64,000 bases of DNA from Archivesica marissinica (taxonomy: Eukaryota > Mollusca > Bivalvia > Venerida > Vesicomyidae), in the NCBI GenBank assembly GCA_014843695.1, contig CM026404.1, forward strand, positions 3,514,518-3,578,517, given 5' to 3'. The translations under genes were made by a program, and so were the position numbers. Below, piece by piece: positions 1-11,848 of the stretch (its first letter is position 1; each line of letters starts with the position of its first letter). The notes beneath the pieces were generated by a model. The model searched no databases, was not told where the DNA came from, and saw only the letters and a list, made by a program, of their open reading frames with translations.

Positions 1-299
1 CTAAGTTGATACTAACGAACCACGCATATCAATTGAAATACCAGTTGATACAAATTTATTTAGCTTGGTTGCAAAACAGATTCTTTCAACTTTAGATTAA
101 TCGCTCTCCATCGAATCCATCACAACGAGAGAGAGGGGGTGGGAGAGGGAGAGGGTGGGGAGAGGGAGAGAGAAGAGAACATGAATGAATGAATAAATGA
201 ATGATTGACACTGACTGAAATGAATGAATGGATAAACAATATGCGACGTCAACGTCTCACATCACATGTCGTCTGTAAGATATGGACATAAAATAAAAC

Positions 300-1240
300 T
301 TTTATAATGGGGGGAGATTTTAATATTGTTCCTAATATGAATAAAGACAAGAAACACGAAATGACTGATACACATCATAATACAAATATGATACAAATCA
401 TTAAGAAACATCATAATACAATAACACGTTGGACATATAGCGCACCATGCATCATGAATTAAAACAATTCACTTGGCATTTTAATCATAACCCTCCAATA
501 TTCTGATGAATGGATTACTTCTTAATATCATCTAGCCTTTCGAATAACGTAAATATTTAATATGTAATATCATTACTGGTATATAATCTGACCATTCCTT
601 AGTTTATGTACAGCTAGCATTTACAAATAACCAAATCCGGGGTCAAGGTTACTTCAAATTGAACAATTATGTGAGACCTCAAGGATTATCAAAAGCAACT
701 CAGAAATAATGTTGCTGAAATAGCAGCAAACAATGTAGGTGCAACTCCAAATACTCTTTGGGAATTGATTAAAGATTGTAACAGAAATGTAACTATCAAA
801 TTGTTTCATGCAAAAAGAAGGAAAATAATAAAATTGAAAAGCAGCTCATAAAAGTCATTGATGAACTAGGGTTACAATTAAGCACTGATTCCACAAACGA
901 GGACAGAATTAATTCAATTAAAAATAAAAAGAGCGAATTTGACATTATTATAAACAATACAACTCGTGGTAATTTTATTACAGTAAGATAACAATACATA
1001 GAAGGACTGGATAAAAATACAAAATACTTTTAAAATCTAAAGTAAGGAAAGATAACAGAAAACAGTTTCACAACTAATTGTTAAAGATAAGGTAATCACT
1101 GAATCCAAGGAACTGCTACATGAAATAAAAATTGAGTATGAAAAGTTATACAAAAAGGTACCAAAATGTGACCGATTAATTTGCGTCAAATAATGCTATG
1201 CTTAATGATGTCCAAAACATGTCGTGTGAAGGTAAATTAA
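300..1240 (+). pseudogene. L1/Tx1-like LINE remnant (endonuclease to pre-RT region)
   Basis: Frame-broken translation shows IMGGDFNIVPNM near 304, the GGDFN endonuclease motif, later LWELIKDCNRNVTIK near 757, and IEGLDKNTKYF near 1000, a form of the conserved block ahead of reverse transcriptase in L1-like elements. Stops and frameshifts are frequent, so it is a dead copy. Bases 1-300 hold only a truncated SINE B end (about 45-150, minus) and purine-rich sequence. Confidence 0.7.
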
Positions 1241-1390
1241 TGGAAGCGGAATGTGCAAATCGTGTGACCCCACTGGGGAATTGGTTCCGGGTCGTTGTAT
1301 CCTAGAAAGTAGTTTTTACAATCAAGCAGACCATACTTTGATGATGTTTTACTGTAGAACCAGATACTGTTTGCATTTCTTATTGTGATT

Positions 1391-1440
1391 GTGGTGCATC
1401 TGTGGCATCTGTGGCATCTGTGGCATCTGTGGCATTTGTG
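1391..1440. repeat. 9-bp microsatellite (tgtggcatc)n
   Basis: About five copies of tgtggcatc in a row. The open frames across it on both strands are repeat artefacts. The surrounding 1240-1800 shows no recognisable gene and seems to interrupt the LINE remnant. Confidence 0.85.
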
Positions 1441-1814
1441 CTCATTTGAAGAAGACTTTGTATGCATTTATTTCAGTACTACTTGCTCCAGCGCATTGAT
1501 GAGTAAACAGTCCTACATGACAGCTAGGATCCATACGCGTTCCATTTTTACCCGTGTTTGTTTACATTTGAAAAATTGTGAAAAACTTTGATGGTGATGT
1601 CATGACTTACTTGTGTCTAACAGCAAGCAGCAGCCCTGGAGTTTACAGAACTGCATGCGGTAAATGTGGATTATTGTTTGGAACTGAACTTTTGACTATG
1701 GCAGTTCATCGATTTACCATAGCACGAAGAAGGAAAAATTCAGTGGTGTGCATCCAAATGCTCCTTTAGATATGAAAACAATTAATGCAGATTAATCACA
1801 CTGTTTATTAAATA

Positions 1815-1965
1815 ATTTGGAGAGATTTGAAAACTTATTAACTATTCTTACGAAAATGGTTCTCTCACACAACTTCAAAAACAAGGATTCGTAAACGTTA
1901 TTCTTAAGAAATATAAAAGAACTGACGTCCAAAATAAGGAATAAAACAAGAAATATCACATTAGG
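1815..1965 (+). pseudogene. LINE reverse transcriptase fragment
   Basis: In frame from about 1830: SYENGSLTQLQKQGFVNVIL then KKYKR, the first conserved block of non-LTR reverse transcriptases (sequence rising to the I-L-KK motif). It ends in stops near 1945. It probably belongs to the same element as 300-1240, with about 560 bp of other DNA between. Confidence 0.6.
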
Positions 1966-2404
1966 TGATGAATTCCCCCGAAGTGTGACCTGGACCTTGA
2001 AATTTCTTCGGTGGCAAAAAAAGATATCGACACCATTAGCATGATTCTAGAGGTCCGAAGTCGCAATCCCCCGATTTCCGAGACGGATACCACATCCATT
2101 ACACAACAGAAGCTCCACATTTGAAACTAAACTGCAACTTATCACAGTAACGAGAACTTGTTGTATCGGGTTGCCGCTATATCAGGAGGTACAGCTGATG
2201 TGATATCAATACAATCAGGAAACATTGAGATACGCAAGCACACACATATTTTCAGGAGTTTATATCGCAATAAGCGAGAGATTGGCACATGTGTGATAGA
2301 GTTTTTCAACACATGGTTAATGTTTGAAATTATCTCTGTGGAGAAACATAGACATTTATTGGAACATTTGTATCGATGTTTGTTTGTTTTGGGGATTTAA
2401 AGTC

Positions 2405-2470
2405 GCACCAACAGCTTAGGTAATATGGCTAATCTGCAACTATTGTTGGTGGAGGAAGAACCCGGGAGAG
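2405..2470 (-). mobile_element. SINE family E, 3' end fragment
   Basis: Matches the 3' end of the elements at 30727-30945 (plus) and 44105-44335 (minus) in reverse orientation (ctccaccaa, tagctggcgactcgccat region). The 1965-2405 and 2470-2740 stretches show nothing recognisable apart from a GA-rich run at 2465-2495. Confidence 0.5.
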
Positions 2471-2742
2471 GAGAGGAGAGAGAGAGAGGATAGGGGAAGC
2501 TATTTCGTCAGGCCGACAGTGTAGTGGAGTAATTAGTTCATTAGTTATTAATTCCTCTCCAATGAAAATATACTCATAATAAATTTGCAACGTTTTTTGC
2601 AAGGCATAAAGAATAATTAGTAAAACGAGTGTTTCTTGAGGCGGGTATTCTGCATACATTTATGCAAGATGTACTGTTCAAAGAAGGTACAGTTTGACTT
2701 AATACTATTTGTATAAAGGAAGAGCTGTAGTAGAAGGATCCC

Positions 2743-2968
2743 CCGTCTGACCCTAATACAATTAACAGTCTTTCAGATGGGACGTTAAACCGAGGTATTG
2801 TGTCGGTGCTTTACACCGTGCACGTAAAAGAACCATAGGGGACTCTGGAATGGGTCTCTGTCTGTATCATTGCACTATCCTCCAAAATCTAAAATTACTA
2901 ATCTCTTCAGGAGGCGTCGCTCATATGGGCAACCGGTAGCGACGATAAATAAACGTAAAACACACAAG
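2743..2968 (+). mobile_element. SINE family A, 5'-truncated
   Basis: Starts within the tRNA-like head (cccccgtctgaccctaata) and runs through the family-A body to the end tagcgacgataaataaacg. The tRNA-like A and B boxes are missing. Confidence 0.85.
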
Positions 2969-3119
2969 GCTGGGCTTCGAACGTAAGACATTTGTTACAC
3001 ATTGCGGGTTTTCATGATGTATGGTTACATTCTTCTTGTTGAAATTAAGATGTGTATACATTTATTACGAAGACGATTGTTAGATATACAATGAATATAT
3101 ATTATTTATCGTTGGGGAC

Positions 3120-3510
3120 AAAATATATGTATAAAATCATCACTAACATTGTTCAGAGAACTAAAGACACATTCCGAAATTTCAGACTATTTAAGTAAAT
3201 TGTACTTAAGTATAGAAATGGTATAGCTAAGCTAAGAATATCATCTCACCAGTTAAATACTGAATCTGGAAGATACACTCATATTGCAAGAAAATGTATT
3301 TTATGTGAACGAAATGACATTGAAGATGAATATCACTTTGTATTAATCTGTCCAGTATATGATATTGAAAGAAAACATATAATTCCAAGGTATTATTATA
3401 ATCATTAAATGTATTGAACTTTTGAATACAACTAGCCTAGCGCAAATTACGAAACAGGCTAGCTCTATATTGTATTAAAGCACTTAAATAGAGACACAAT
3501 CATTTGGTAC
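3120..3510 (+). pseudogene. LINE C-terminal domain remnant
   Basis: Frame gives YRNGIAKLRISSHQLNTESG, then RKCILCERNDIEDEYHFVL and CPVYDIER: the C-terminal Cys-rich domain (CxxC...IEDExHF...CPxY) of L1/Tx1-like LINE proteins. A stop follows at about 3406 and the frame decays. Confidence 0.8.
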
Positions 3511-3512
3511 GA

Positions 3513-3680
3513 ATGGTATGTTGGCTGAGATGGTATCGCTTTTGGTGTACATTGGGAATTAATCCTGATCGGTTCATTGAGGCTGCGAGTGATGAGGAGG
3601 CAGCACACACTGCATGTGAACATGATGACGACTCGGATACCGATAGCGAATATATTGATGAACATAGTCATGACAAATAA
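3513..3680 (+). CDS. Small ORF, 55 codons, acidic tail
   Basis: ATG to TAA, with a tryptophan-rich start (MVCWLRWYRFWC) and a strongly acidic Asp/Glu/Ser end (HDDDSDTDSEYIDE). It lies just after the LINE C-terminal fragment and may be the degraded end of a transposon protein. Not recognised. Confidence 0.25.
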   Translation: MVCWLRWYRFWCTLGINPDRFIEAASDEEAAHTACEHDDDSDTDSEYIDEHSHDK

Positions 3681-4740
3681 AACAAATATATACGTGTGAG
3701 AAAATAACAAATATAAAACAAGATCACATGCGCTTTTACATCATTATATAAAGGTAATACAAATATTATTGTTTAATGTAGACTGATGATATTGTCGGCT
3801 ATAGAGTAATTTGGAATACACTGGCCACATACGTATTAACCTGAGCATATGTCGATTCAACACCGTCAATACGTTTCAACAGGCCAACACAACAGGAAAG
3901 TACTGTTAACTTGGCCAAATCGAACCAGCAGATAACATTTAATATGGCAATTATAAAGAAGAGAAGAATGCTTTAATAACTTAAACTGTACAATTGTTCG
4001 TTATATACAAACATACAATGTTACATTCTATGACAATGATGCGATGGTGAGATGAGGATGACCGTATGGATCTATACATACACATTTAACATGGAACAAA
4101 AATGAGGGTAATTCTACACACACAAAACGTCTTAATACATGTCAAATATATAGTTATTGGATGATTAGGCAATCGTATTGCGTAAGGAAAAAGTAGTTCG
4201 TGGTAATTTGTAGATTGAAAAACAAATCAGTTTATGCATACTCGGCCGGATTCTATAAACTCGCTTATGTACATAGAACATTTACTACCAGCTGGCTAAC
4301 CCCGTATGTAACGGCGCATGAGAAGGGATTCATATACGCTTTAAGCTTGTTTCTCGACCCATATCGGTTCCAATGTATACAATTGTGTTTATATATGTAT
4401 ATATGTATTTGATCCGAATAAAAATATGTTTAAACTAACGGCGCATGATTATTTATGATCAATGTTGCGTTATTGCGCATTTATTTATCGACACCCGCTG
4501 GTTATTTGGGACGACAAATGCCTAGATGTAAACTAGTCATTTTATTATGTGTATCCCAGTGCAAGCCATACAACAAACTCCAAAAGACCAGAGGCATACA
4601 TGGTTCTTGTACATATGTATACCACCGAGTATCGGGACCTGTGTCTATAACGTATTTATCATATGACACACATATAAGTTTCTGGAGTACATACTTCCAA
4701 GTAATAGCTTTATAATAGGTGGAACACCGATAGTAGACTT
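3681..4740. other. No gene recognised
   Basis: AT-rich single-copy-looking DNA. Short open frames in it show no domain signature. Confidence 0.6.
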
Positions 4741-4749
4741 AGAATAAAA

Positions 4750-4990
4750 ACGGGTTACCTATATACCAGTGCATGTAACTACCTTAATCTAGAACTACAT
4801 GTAACTGCCGACGAGTCTGACAGAAAGAACGCACCAACTCACCAGGATATGTTTGCAAACCCAGAATTAATGGTACCTATATAACAGTTTATATAACTGC
4901 CTTAATCTAGAACATGTACTTGCCGACGAGACTGACTCAGACAGAAACGCACCAACTCACCATGAGATATTTGCAAAACCAGAATTTTGG
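4750..4990. repeat. Imperfect tandem duplication, about 120 bp x 2
   Basis: Two diverged copies, each with acctatata, actgccttaatctagaac, gccgacgag and gcaccaactcacca blocks. Confidence 0.75.
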
Positions 4991-5337
4991 CAAATCCAAA
5001 TCCCATCTTTAATGGACTTATAGATACCGCAAAAATGTTTTGATTCATAATATATATGATATCTAATTAATCCTGACATATTCTGGCAACAAAGTCTTAT
5101 TTATCATGTAAAAACAACTATGTAAAAAGCTTCTGCTTATGTACTTGTTTTAGAGTTTATTTTATTAAAACTATGTCTGCTATGTGTCTGAAAACTTGAA
5201 AAGTAGCACTGAAGTTGGAAACAGAGAAGAAAGGACAGCGTTTATTTTTACGCGCACATATTTACATATATGTATGTAAGATCCTCAAATGTGAAAATGG
5301 TTACAAAATGTGAAAATGGTTACATAATTGTGGGAAC

Positions 5338-5815
5338 AAAATTGGCCACATATGTGAAAACGTGTGACATATGTAAAAACGTGTGACATATGTAAAAAAA
5401 CGTGTGACATATGTAAAAACGTGTGACATATGTAAAAACGTACGACATATGTAAAAACGTACGACATATGTAAAAACGTGTGACATATGTAAAAACGTGC
5501 GACATATGTGAAAACGTGCGACATATGTAAAAACGTGTGACATATGTAAAAACGTGTGACATATGTAAAAACCTGTGACATATGTAAACACGTACGCCAT
5601 ATGTAAAAACGTGTGACATATGTAAAAACGTACGCCATATGTAAAAACGTGTGACATATGTAAAAACGTGTGACATAATTATGTAAAAACGTGTGACATA
5701 TGTAAAAACGTACGACATATGTAAAAACGTACGACATATGTAAAAACGTGTGACATATGTAAAAACGTACGACATATGTAAAAACGTGTGACATATGTAA
5801 AAACGTACGCCATAT
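5338..5815. repeat. Minisatellite, 19-bp unit, about 25 copies
   Basis: Unit cgtgtgacatatgtaaaaa with cgtacgacat variants. Because 3 x 19 = 57, all three minus-strand frames stay open and read a 19-residue repeat; these are not proteins. Confidence 0.95.
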
Positions 5816-6270
5816 TGTGTAAGCTTACTTATTATAGATGTGAACGGTATGCCTTATTTATGCACCGATTCTACATCATTTAGACACGAATCCGAAAATG
5901 GCAAACATACAAACATATATGGTCGTATACCGGTGGCACTTGGCTCTTGGATCTGGCTGCCTCGGCTGGAATTAGCTCATACAGAAAATGGAGCATAAAT
6001 TAGCACGTGAAAGTAATTATGTATGTTTCACACTCGTGCAATGTTTAGACCCCAAAGGAGGTATTCCAACATGCCATCACAGACTCGTGTCTGTTTACTT
6101 TGTACAACAAACATGCTGAAAAGTGGTCAAATGTTGCCATTTGGAATGCCACCAGAGCGGTTTTTCATGGGGAAACGTTCTAGCCGACTGGTATAAGTAT
6201 GTATCATTCTATTTATCATTGTGTGGCATAGTTATGAAAGCATGTTGTTTACTTCGTTACTTCACGTATG
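5816..6270. other. No gene recognised
   Basis: Ordinary AT-rich sequence with no repeat family or coding signature seen. Confidence 0.6.
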
Positions 6271-6274
6271 TTGA

Positions 6275-6515
6275 AGACGTGATAGCGCAGTAGTAGCGCG
6301 TTCACTTAAGGTGCGAAAGGCCCGAAGGTCGAGCCCCACTGGTGCCATTGTTATTGTGCCCCTAGGCAAGGCATTTAAATTCCACGTTGCCCATTCTCTC
6401 TCCTTCGTGACGATGGATTCCATCAGGAATGAGATCTCGAAAGTGATTAATATAAGTTGTAAGAACTTGTTTCGCAATCGAGCTGAAATAAATTTGTATA
6501 AACTAAAAATTATAA
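6275..6515 (+). mobile_element. SINE family B
   Basis: tRNA-like head with agcgcagtagtagcgcg and a B-box-like gtcgagcccc, then body with ggcatttaaattccacgtt and the tail gtgattaatataagttgtaa ... ttgtataaac. Confidence 0.88.
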
Positions 6516-6751
6516 ACTTCATATTTAATAAATAGAATAGTGAAATCTGTATTGGCTAGCTCGTGGAGATACATACTTCGCGCATTCCAAAAATTTCACA
6601 AATTTATATAAAATAGTAAAATAGTGAACTGCGCAGTACGAAAATTCACGATGTCACACTTCACAATTAAATGCGGAGTTGAGACAATCACCACTTGGAT
6701 TTCGTGCACGAGTATATATAGATACAATATAACATAACACGTGCAAACAGA

Positions 6752-7035
6752 CGGATCTGTAGTCCAGTGGTATCACGCTGGACTGGTAATCCAGGGATCA
6801 CAGGTTCGATCCACCGTCTGACCTTAATACAATTAACAGTCTTTCAGATGGGACGTTAAACCGAGGTCTCGTGTCGGTGCTTTATACCGTGCACGTAAAA
6901 GAACCAGATGAGTCTCTGGAATATGTCTCTGTCTGTATCATTGCACTATCCTCCAACAATCTAAAATGACTAATCTCTTCAGGAGGCGTCGCTCATATGG
7001 GCAATCGGTTGCGACGATAAATAAACGTAAACACG
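6752..7035 (+). mobile_element. SINE family A, near full length
   Basis: Head gacggatctgtagtccagtg with anticodon-stem-like CTGGA-CTGGTAA-TCCAG (GGT in the anticodon position, Thr-like) and B box ggttcgatcc, then the body ending gcgacgataaataaacgtaa. About 285 bp. Confidence 0.93.
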
Positions 7036-7125
7036 CACGCACGCACACACGTTGAGTATCAATCAAGGACAAAATGCATAACCCTTCCGGTGCACAGGTT
7101 CCACTTCAAAAGTAGATCATCTTAA

Positions 7126-7297
7126 TATAGTAAACCCTGTGTTAGTGGTCATCTCCATTAAACAGAAACACCTGTATTAAACAGCCAGTTTCCAGATTCC
7201 CATACATATATGTTGTTTTATTATACATTTGACATCTATTAAGCAGCCACTTTCTGTGATTCCCTTGGTTGGCTGCTAAATACAGGGTTCACTGTAT
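7126..7297. mobile_element. Small inverted-repeat element, CAGT(C/A)AA family
   Basis: Ends tatagtaaaccctgt and acagggttcactgta are inverted repeats; the interior has repeated attaaacag and taagcagccac blocks. Related to 21025-21207 and 55792-56200. Probably a TA-target (Tc1/mariner-type) MITE. Confidence 0.75.
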
Positions 7298-7594
7298 AGT
7301 AATATACAGCAAGCGACGGGTTAACTACACAAACATGACATAATTGAAACACTGTTGCCGACAACAAGTCCCCACGGCTCACCCAGAGTGAATGTACGAC
7401 GAGTTGCAAATCAGAATACTTAAATTATTCGAGAAAGAAGCAGTGAGGTATACATGTAGTTATGTAATCATAAGACGTATTGTGCTCTAACTACAGAAGT
7501 TTAAGATGTTTTCTGGCATGGTCCTGAAGGGCGTTTTTGAATGTGTAGACCCAACTAATAAGTTTAGGACCGAATGTACAATGGTGCTGGAGGG

Positions 7595-7690
7595 GTGTCT
7601 GGGGGTATGTTCCCAGGAACTGGGGGGGGTATGTTCCCAGGTACTGGGGGGGGTATGTTCCCAGGTACTGGGGGGGGGGTATGTTTTGAA
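7595..7690. repeat. 26-bp minisatellite with G runs, about 4 copies
   Basis: Units of ggtatgttcccaggtactgg followed by G7-G9 runs. The open frames here reflect the repeat. Confidence 0.85.
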
Positions 7691-7804
7691 TCATAGAACG
7701 TCAATAGTGCACTCTGACACATTTTATTATATGTTTTAGACGTTAAAATTTCGACGTATTTTTCAAAATGACACCAAATATATGAAAGGTTACATTAACT
7801 ACAA

Positions 7805-8060
7805 AAATGTGGTTGTCCGATTAGCGCAGTGGTTAGCGCGCTCGCTTCTCACCAATGCAACCCGGGTCCAATCCTTTGACCGGGAAGTATGTGAGATGGT
7901 ACGGTGGTCGCCAGGTCGGACAGGTGGCTTTCTCCGGGTACTCCGGTTTCCTCCCACGCGAATGACAACATTTACGCTTTCATCCGCGCCAACGCGAGTG
8001 ATTAATATAAGTTGTTAAAACTTGCTTCGCAATTGTTGCAAAATAAATAAAGTTTAAACT
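7805..8060 (+). mobile_element. SINE family C
   Basis: tRNA-like head (gattagcgcagtggttagcg, B-box-like gggtccaatcc), then ctccgggtactccggtttcc, and a 3' tail gagtgattaatataagttgt that it shares with family B. Confidence 0.88.
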
Positions 8061-8490
8061 TTAAACTACAAAAACAATAAATGTGGTCGCGTCATGGGTT
8101 ATTTGGATTTCATTTTCTGTGATAACCGGCAGGCCCCAGGGACCTTCAATGTAACCTAGTCTGCCACTAAATATACAAACGATTTAGTGCGACATATATA
8201 GAAGGGGAAGTAACCATCCACATTATACCATGTACCAACTGTAGCGAGTTATTCATCTTGATGATATGATGATAAATTATTGCATATAATAATTATAATT
8301 CCTTTATTTTAGTGGCATGCGAGGTGGATATATGGTGGCACAATTTGCTAGACGTGCCCACGTTCCACACGTTTTGAACATGGTCACATCGCTTGCCCCT
8401 CTTCTAGACATTACCTAAATTCAGGGTACACGAGCCCAACCATTGGCATGACGGGCACAATTGAATAATGGCTGCAACTAAACATTGCGA
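8061..8490. other. No gene recognised
   Basis: AT-rich sequence; no repeat family or coding motif recognised. Confidence 0.55.
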
Positions 8491-8495
8491 TTAAT

Positions 8496-8600
8496 TAAGA
8501 AATAATAAGTATCAACCGTGGTATATCGCAGAATAACCCGAGGTAGATTTTACTCTACAAGTATGTATGTTATTAGCTGGGTCGTGTTAGAATCCATGTT
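8496..8600. mobile_element. Short element with cgtggtatatcgcagaat motif
   Basis: Contains aagaaataataagtatcaac then cgtggtatatcgcagaataa and gctgggtcgtgttagaat. Reverse copy at 43005-43085 and a palindromic relative at 43483-43650. Confidence 0.7.
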
Positions 8601-8809
8601 AACATGGAAACGACTGAAGTAAATCAAACGCAGGATTTGGTTAGAAATACAATTGTTAAAATGACCGCGAATGAAAAATTTGACATTCTCTCATAATATG
8701 CGTTACGAATTCATTCACGTTTGAGATACAACAAATCCAGACAGATATGTCGAACACAATTTCAAGTCAAGGATTTGTTACAATGGTATTTACTGAATAT
8801 ATGTGTTAT

Positions 8810-9012
8810 TAGTTTATACAAATTTATTTTAGCTCGATTGCGAAACAAGTTATTTCAACTTATATTAATCACTCTCGAGACCTCATTCCTGATGGAATCC
8901 ATCGCCACGAGGGAGAGAGAAGAGGCAACGTGGAATTTAAATGCCTTGCCTAAGGGCATACTCGTAACGGCTTCAGCGGGGCTCGAACTCCGGACCGTTC
9001 GCACCTGAAGCG
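8810..9012 (-). mobile_element. SINE family B
   Basis: Reverse copy: tail gtttatacaaatttatttta first, then aacttatattaatcactctc, ttaaatgccttgcc and ggggctcgaactccgg. The first part of the head is missing. The following 9013-9337 has no gene; an A/G-rich stretch spans about 9210-9325. Confidence 0.88.
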
Positions 9013-9337
9013 ATATGTGTGTTATTAGACCGGGCGCACACATGTATGGACATCAGAACATATGTACATAATCATCTATTAGGCGATCTGCCTCTTAGGT
9101 TAACATTATTTATTTCAGTAATTTGCATCTGTGTATTAATCATGGGGATACGATTATTAAACAAATTTTAAAAAATGTGTGACAAAAACCGTAATCCAGT
9201 TTCAAGTTGTAAAATAAAACCAATGAAAAAAGCAAAAAGAACAATGAAGAAGAAAAGAAAAAAAGAAAGAAAATGAAAACAAAGAGAAAAAAGAAGAAAA
9301 AAGAAAATAAATAAATAAAACTTCCTAAAAATTCCAA

Positions 9338-9530
9338 ATGCCGCGTTTCAGTTTTCCGGGACTAATCTATATTGAGAGTACAATTACTAGAGATGATAAC
9401 GATGATGACAATGGTGATGATGGTGATGAAGATGATGATGTTTCTGTCGGAAATCTGATGAAATCGTTATTTGAAACATGTGACTCAAACCATTTCTATT
9501 GGCATGCTATACAATTCAGCTGGGAGATTT
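9338..9530 (+). pseudogene. Duplicated coding-like segment, copy 1
   Basis: An open frame of about 64 codons from ATG: hydrophobic start PRFSFPGLIYIES, an Asp/Gly run encoded by GAT/GAC repeats, then DVSVGNLMKSLFETCDSNHF. The reverse copy at 22130-22322 keeps the non-repetitive part almost unchanged in protein. Homology ends at cagctgggag in both. Product not recognised; it may be an exon or a transposon protein fragment. Confidence 0.5.
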
Positions 9531-9536
9531 TATTTT

Positions 9537-9822
9537 GTTTACGTTTATTTATCGTCGCTATCGGTTGCCCATATGAGCGACGCCTCCTGAAGAGATTAGT
9601 CATTTTATATTGTTGGTGCAAAGTGCAATGATACAGACAGAGACCCATTCCAGAGTCTCCTCTGGTTCTTTTACGTGCACGGGGTACAGCACCGACACGA
9701 GACGTCGGTTTAAAGTCCCACCTGAAAGACTGTTAATTTTATTAGGGTCAGACGGGGGATCGAACCTGCGATCCCTGGATTACCAGTCCAGCATGTTACC
9801 ACTGAACTACAGATCCGTCTGT
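9537..9822 (-). mobile_element. SINE family A, near full length
   Basis: Reverse copy from cgtttatttatcgtcgctat to agatccgtctg, including gaacctgcgatccc (B box reversed) and the reversed anticodon-stem region. It directly follows the duplicated coding-like segment. Confidence 0.93.
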
Positions 9823-9999
9823 TTTTCCTTATAAAATCACCGACTTATAAAGGAAACTCCTCCACAATGTACCATGACGTCATTTGCAATCACCATTTAT
9901 ACATTGATCTATGCACGTTTACAATACACATTTATAGTTGCATTACGTTACATTGGTAACACATATACCAATAATAACCTTAAATATGTTACTCCTGTA

Positions 10000-10668
10000 C
10001 TTCATGAATGCTTTCTTAACTTGCAAGACTTGTTGACATTCATTTTACAGAGTTCACATTCATTTGGACGTTCTCCAGAATGTATACACATGTGCTTCTT
10101 TAAATTGTCAGAGAGATTGGACAACCTTTTGCCCACTTCACACTCGTGTCAAGGTCCAATAGAATGTATGAGTATGCGCTTCTTTTAATACAAGGCAGGC
10201 TGAATGTCTTCTTACATATTTCACATTCGTGCGGACGTTCTCCTGAATGCATGCACATGTGTTGCTTCAAATGTCTGGGTTAATAAACGCTTAATTACAT
10301 ATTTCACATTCGTGCGGAATTTCTCCTGAATGCATGAACATGTGTTGCTTCAAATGTCTGGGTTAATAAACGCTTAATTACATATTTCACATTCGTGCGG
10401 AATTTCTCCTGAATGCATGAACATGTGTTGTTTCAAATGTCTGGGTTAATAAACGCTAACTTACATATGTCACATTCGTGCGGACGTTCTCCTGAATGCA
10501 TGAACATGTATTGTTTCAAATGTCTGGGTTAATAAACGCTTACTTACATATTTCACATTCGTGCGGACGTTCTCCTGAATGCATGAACATGTGTTGTTTC
10601 AAATGTCTGTGTTAATAAACGCTTACTTACATATGTCACATTCGTGCGGACGTTCTCTCTAGAGTGTT
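10000..10668 (-). pseudogene. Decayed C2H2 zinc-finger array
   Basis: Read on the minus strand, each module gives PHECEICK, AFINP, RHLKQHMFMHSGERPHEC: Cys-x2-Cys-x12-His-x3-His with a TGEKP-like linker. The central modules repeat every 83 bp, not 84, so each needs a frameshift between AFINP and RHLK, and each has a TAA after the second Cys-Lys. The low-coordinate modules (DNLKKHMCIHSGERPNECEL) keep the 84-bp spacing better, but one has lost a Cys and has an in-frame TGA. It encodes no intact protein. The parent would be a KRAB-less poly-zinc-finger DNA-binding protein or a fragment of one. Confidence 0.85.
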
Positions 10669-10889
10669 TCTGTATTTGCAGTTTTACAGCTAAACCCAGT
10701 AAAGGTACTCAATACTGGTGTTATAGTCCAAGCGATGCTAATATCGACAGAGTGACATATGTCCATAGAGCTGTCGTGGGCAATGGATAGGATGGTCGCC
10801 TCGTAAATGAATGGGATGGGATCTAGACAGAACCATTGTGCATTGGTGGACTGGTGGTGTCCTTACGCAATGCAGTATATTTTGGCGTG

Positions 10890-10985
10890 GGTGGATCATC
10901 GGCCCGGCTAGCTCAGCTCTGCCCCACTAGTGTTCGGATGGTCGATGGTTCCAGTCCCACCTCGGGTCACTAGCTTGTCCGCTCT
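10890..10985 (+). mobile_element. tRNA-like SINE head
   Basis: A-box-like ggctagctcagctctg and B-box-like ggttccagtccc about 35 bp apart resemble a tRNA-derived promoter. Too diverged for a tRNA gene; no SINE body recognised. The region 10669-10889 and 10986-11510 shows no gene. Confidence 0.4.
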
Positions 10986-11511
10986 TTTTTTTGCTTGGTC
11001 ACTTTAATAAGACGTCCGTATTGCCTTGAGTTGTGAAAATGGTGTTGCTAAAATAAGGGAGATAATTAGAGCTTAATTTATATGCAAATGTCGCGCAATT
11101 GTTTCATCACTATCGCAAATTATTGAATAGTAATAAATAGCGAAGATATATGGAGATTTTGAATCCCTGCTTATATCTGTATTACCTAACAATGCACTAT
11201 GCACTACGCACTACTAATTGCACTACGCAAAGCACGTGTCACGAAAGTGCCCCCTTCATTAAGCAGTGCCTCACATGTGCCCACAAGCAAATAAATTATA
11301 CCCTAGCCACGCCACTGGAGGGAGGGCGTCATTTCAAACTGATCGATGGCAATTTACTCCCTTTATTTAACATACACCATCGATTATCCTTGTATAGGCC
11401 CTTATTGTGGAAAGAATATTTTTTTAATGCATAATCATGACTGGTAACAATTTCATAATTAATATCGGGTATTAAGAAGAGAGAAAAGCCATTGATTTAC
11501 AGTTATAGTGT

Positions 11512-11785
11512 ATACAAATTTATTTTAGCACGATTGCGAAACAAATTCTTACAACATTATATTCAATCAATATTGGTTTTCGGGTCATTTTCAAGGGAGA
11601 TAAGCCGCATCAATAAGCCAACTGAATTGGCGTGAAAGCTGGGTATGAATAGCTTTCGAGACATAATTTCTGATGCCATGAGGGAGAAAGAAGAGGAACT
11701 GTGGAATTTAAACGGGTTCCATAAGGGCACAATCGTAATGGCTCCAGTGAGGATCGAACTCCGGACCTACAGCTGGGCGTTCATG
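11512..11785 (-). mobile_element. SINE family B with internal insertion
   Basis: Reverse tail tacaaatttattttagcacg at the left and cgaactccggac at the right match family B, but about 70 bp (roughly 11575-11655) of unrelated sequence lies in between. A diverged copy. Confidence 0.7.
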
Positions 11786-11848
11786 CATAGTTGACGTCAT
11801 TTTGGTGTCACGTGTGATAGTAGCAGCATGTAAATACAGATTTATTAA

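Noticed and set aside
6772..6824. Possible tRNA-Thr genes at SINE A heads
   Set aside because: About twenty copies share the same 230-bp non-tRNA body, and acceptor stems do not pair; they are SINEs.
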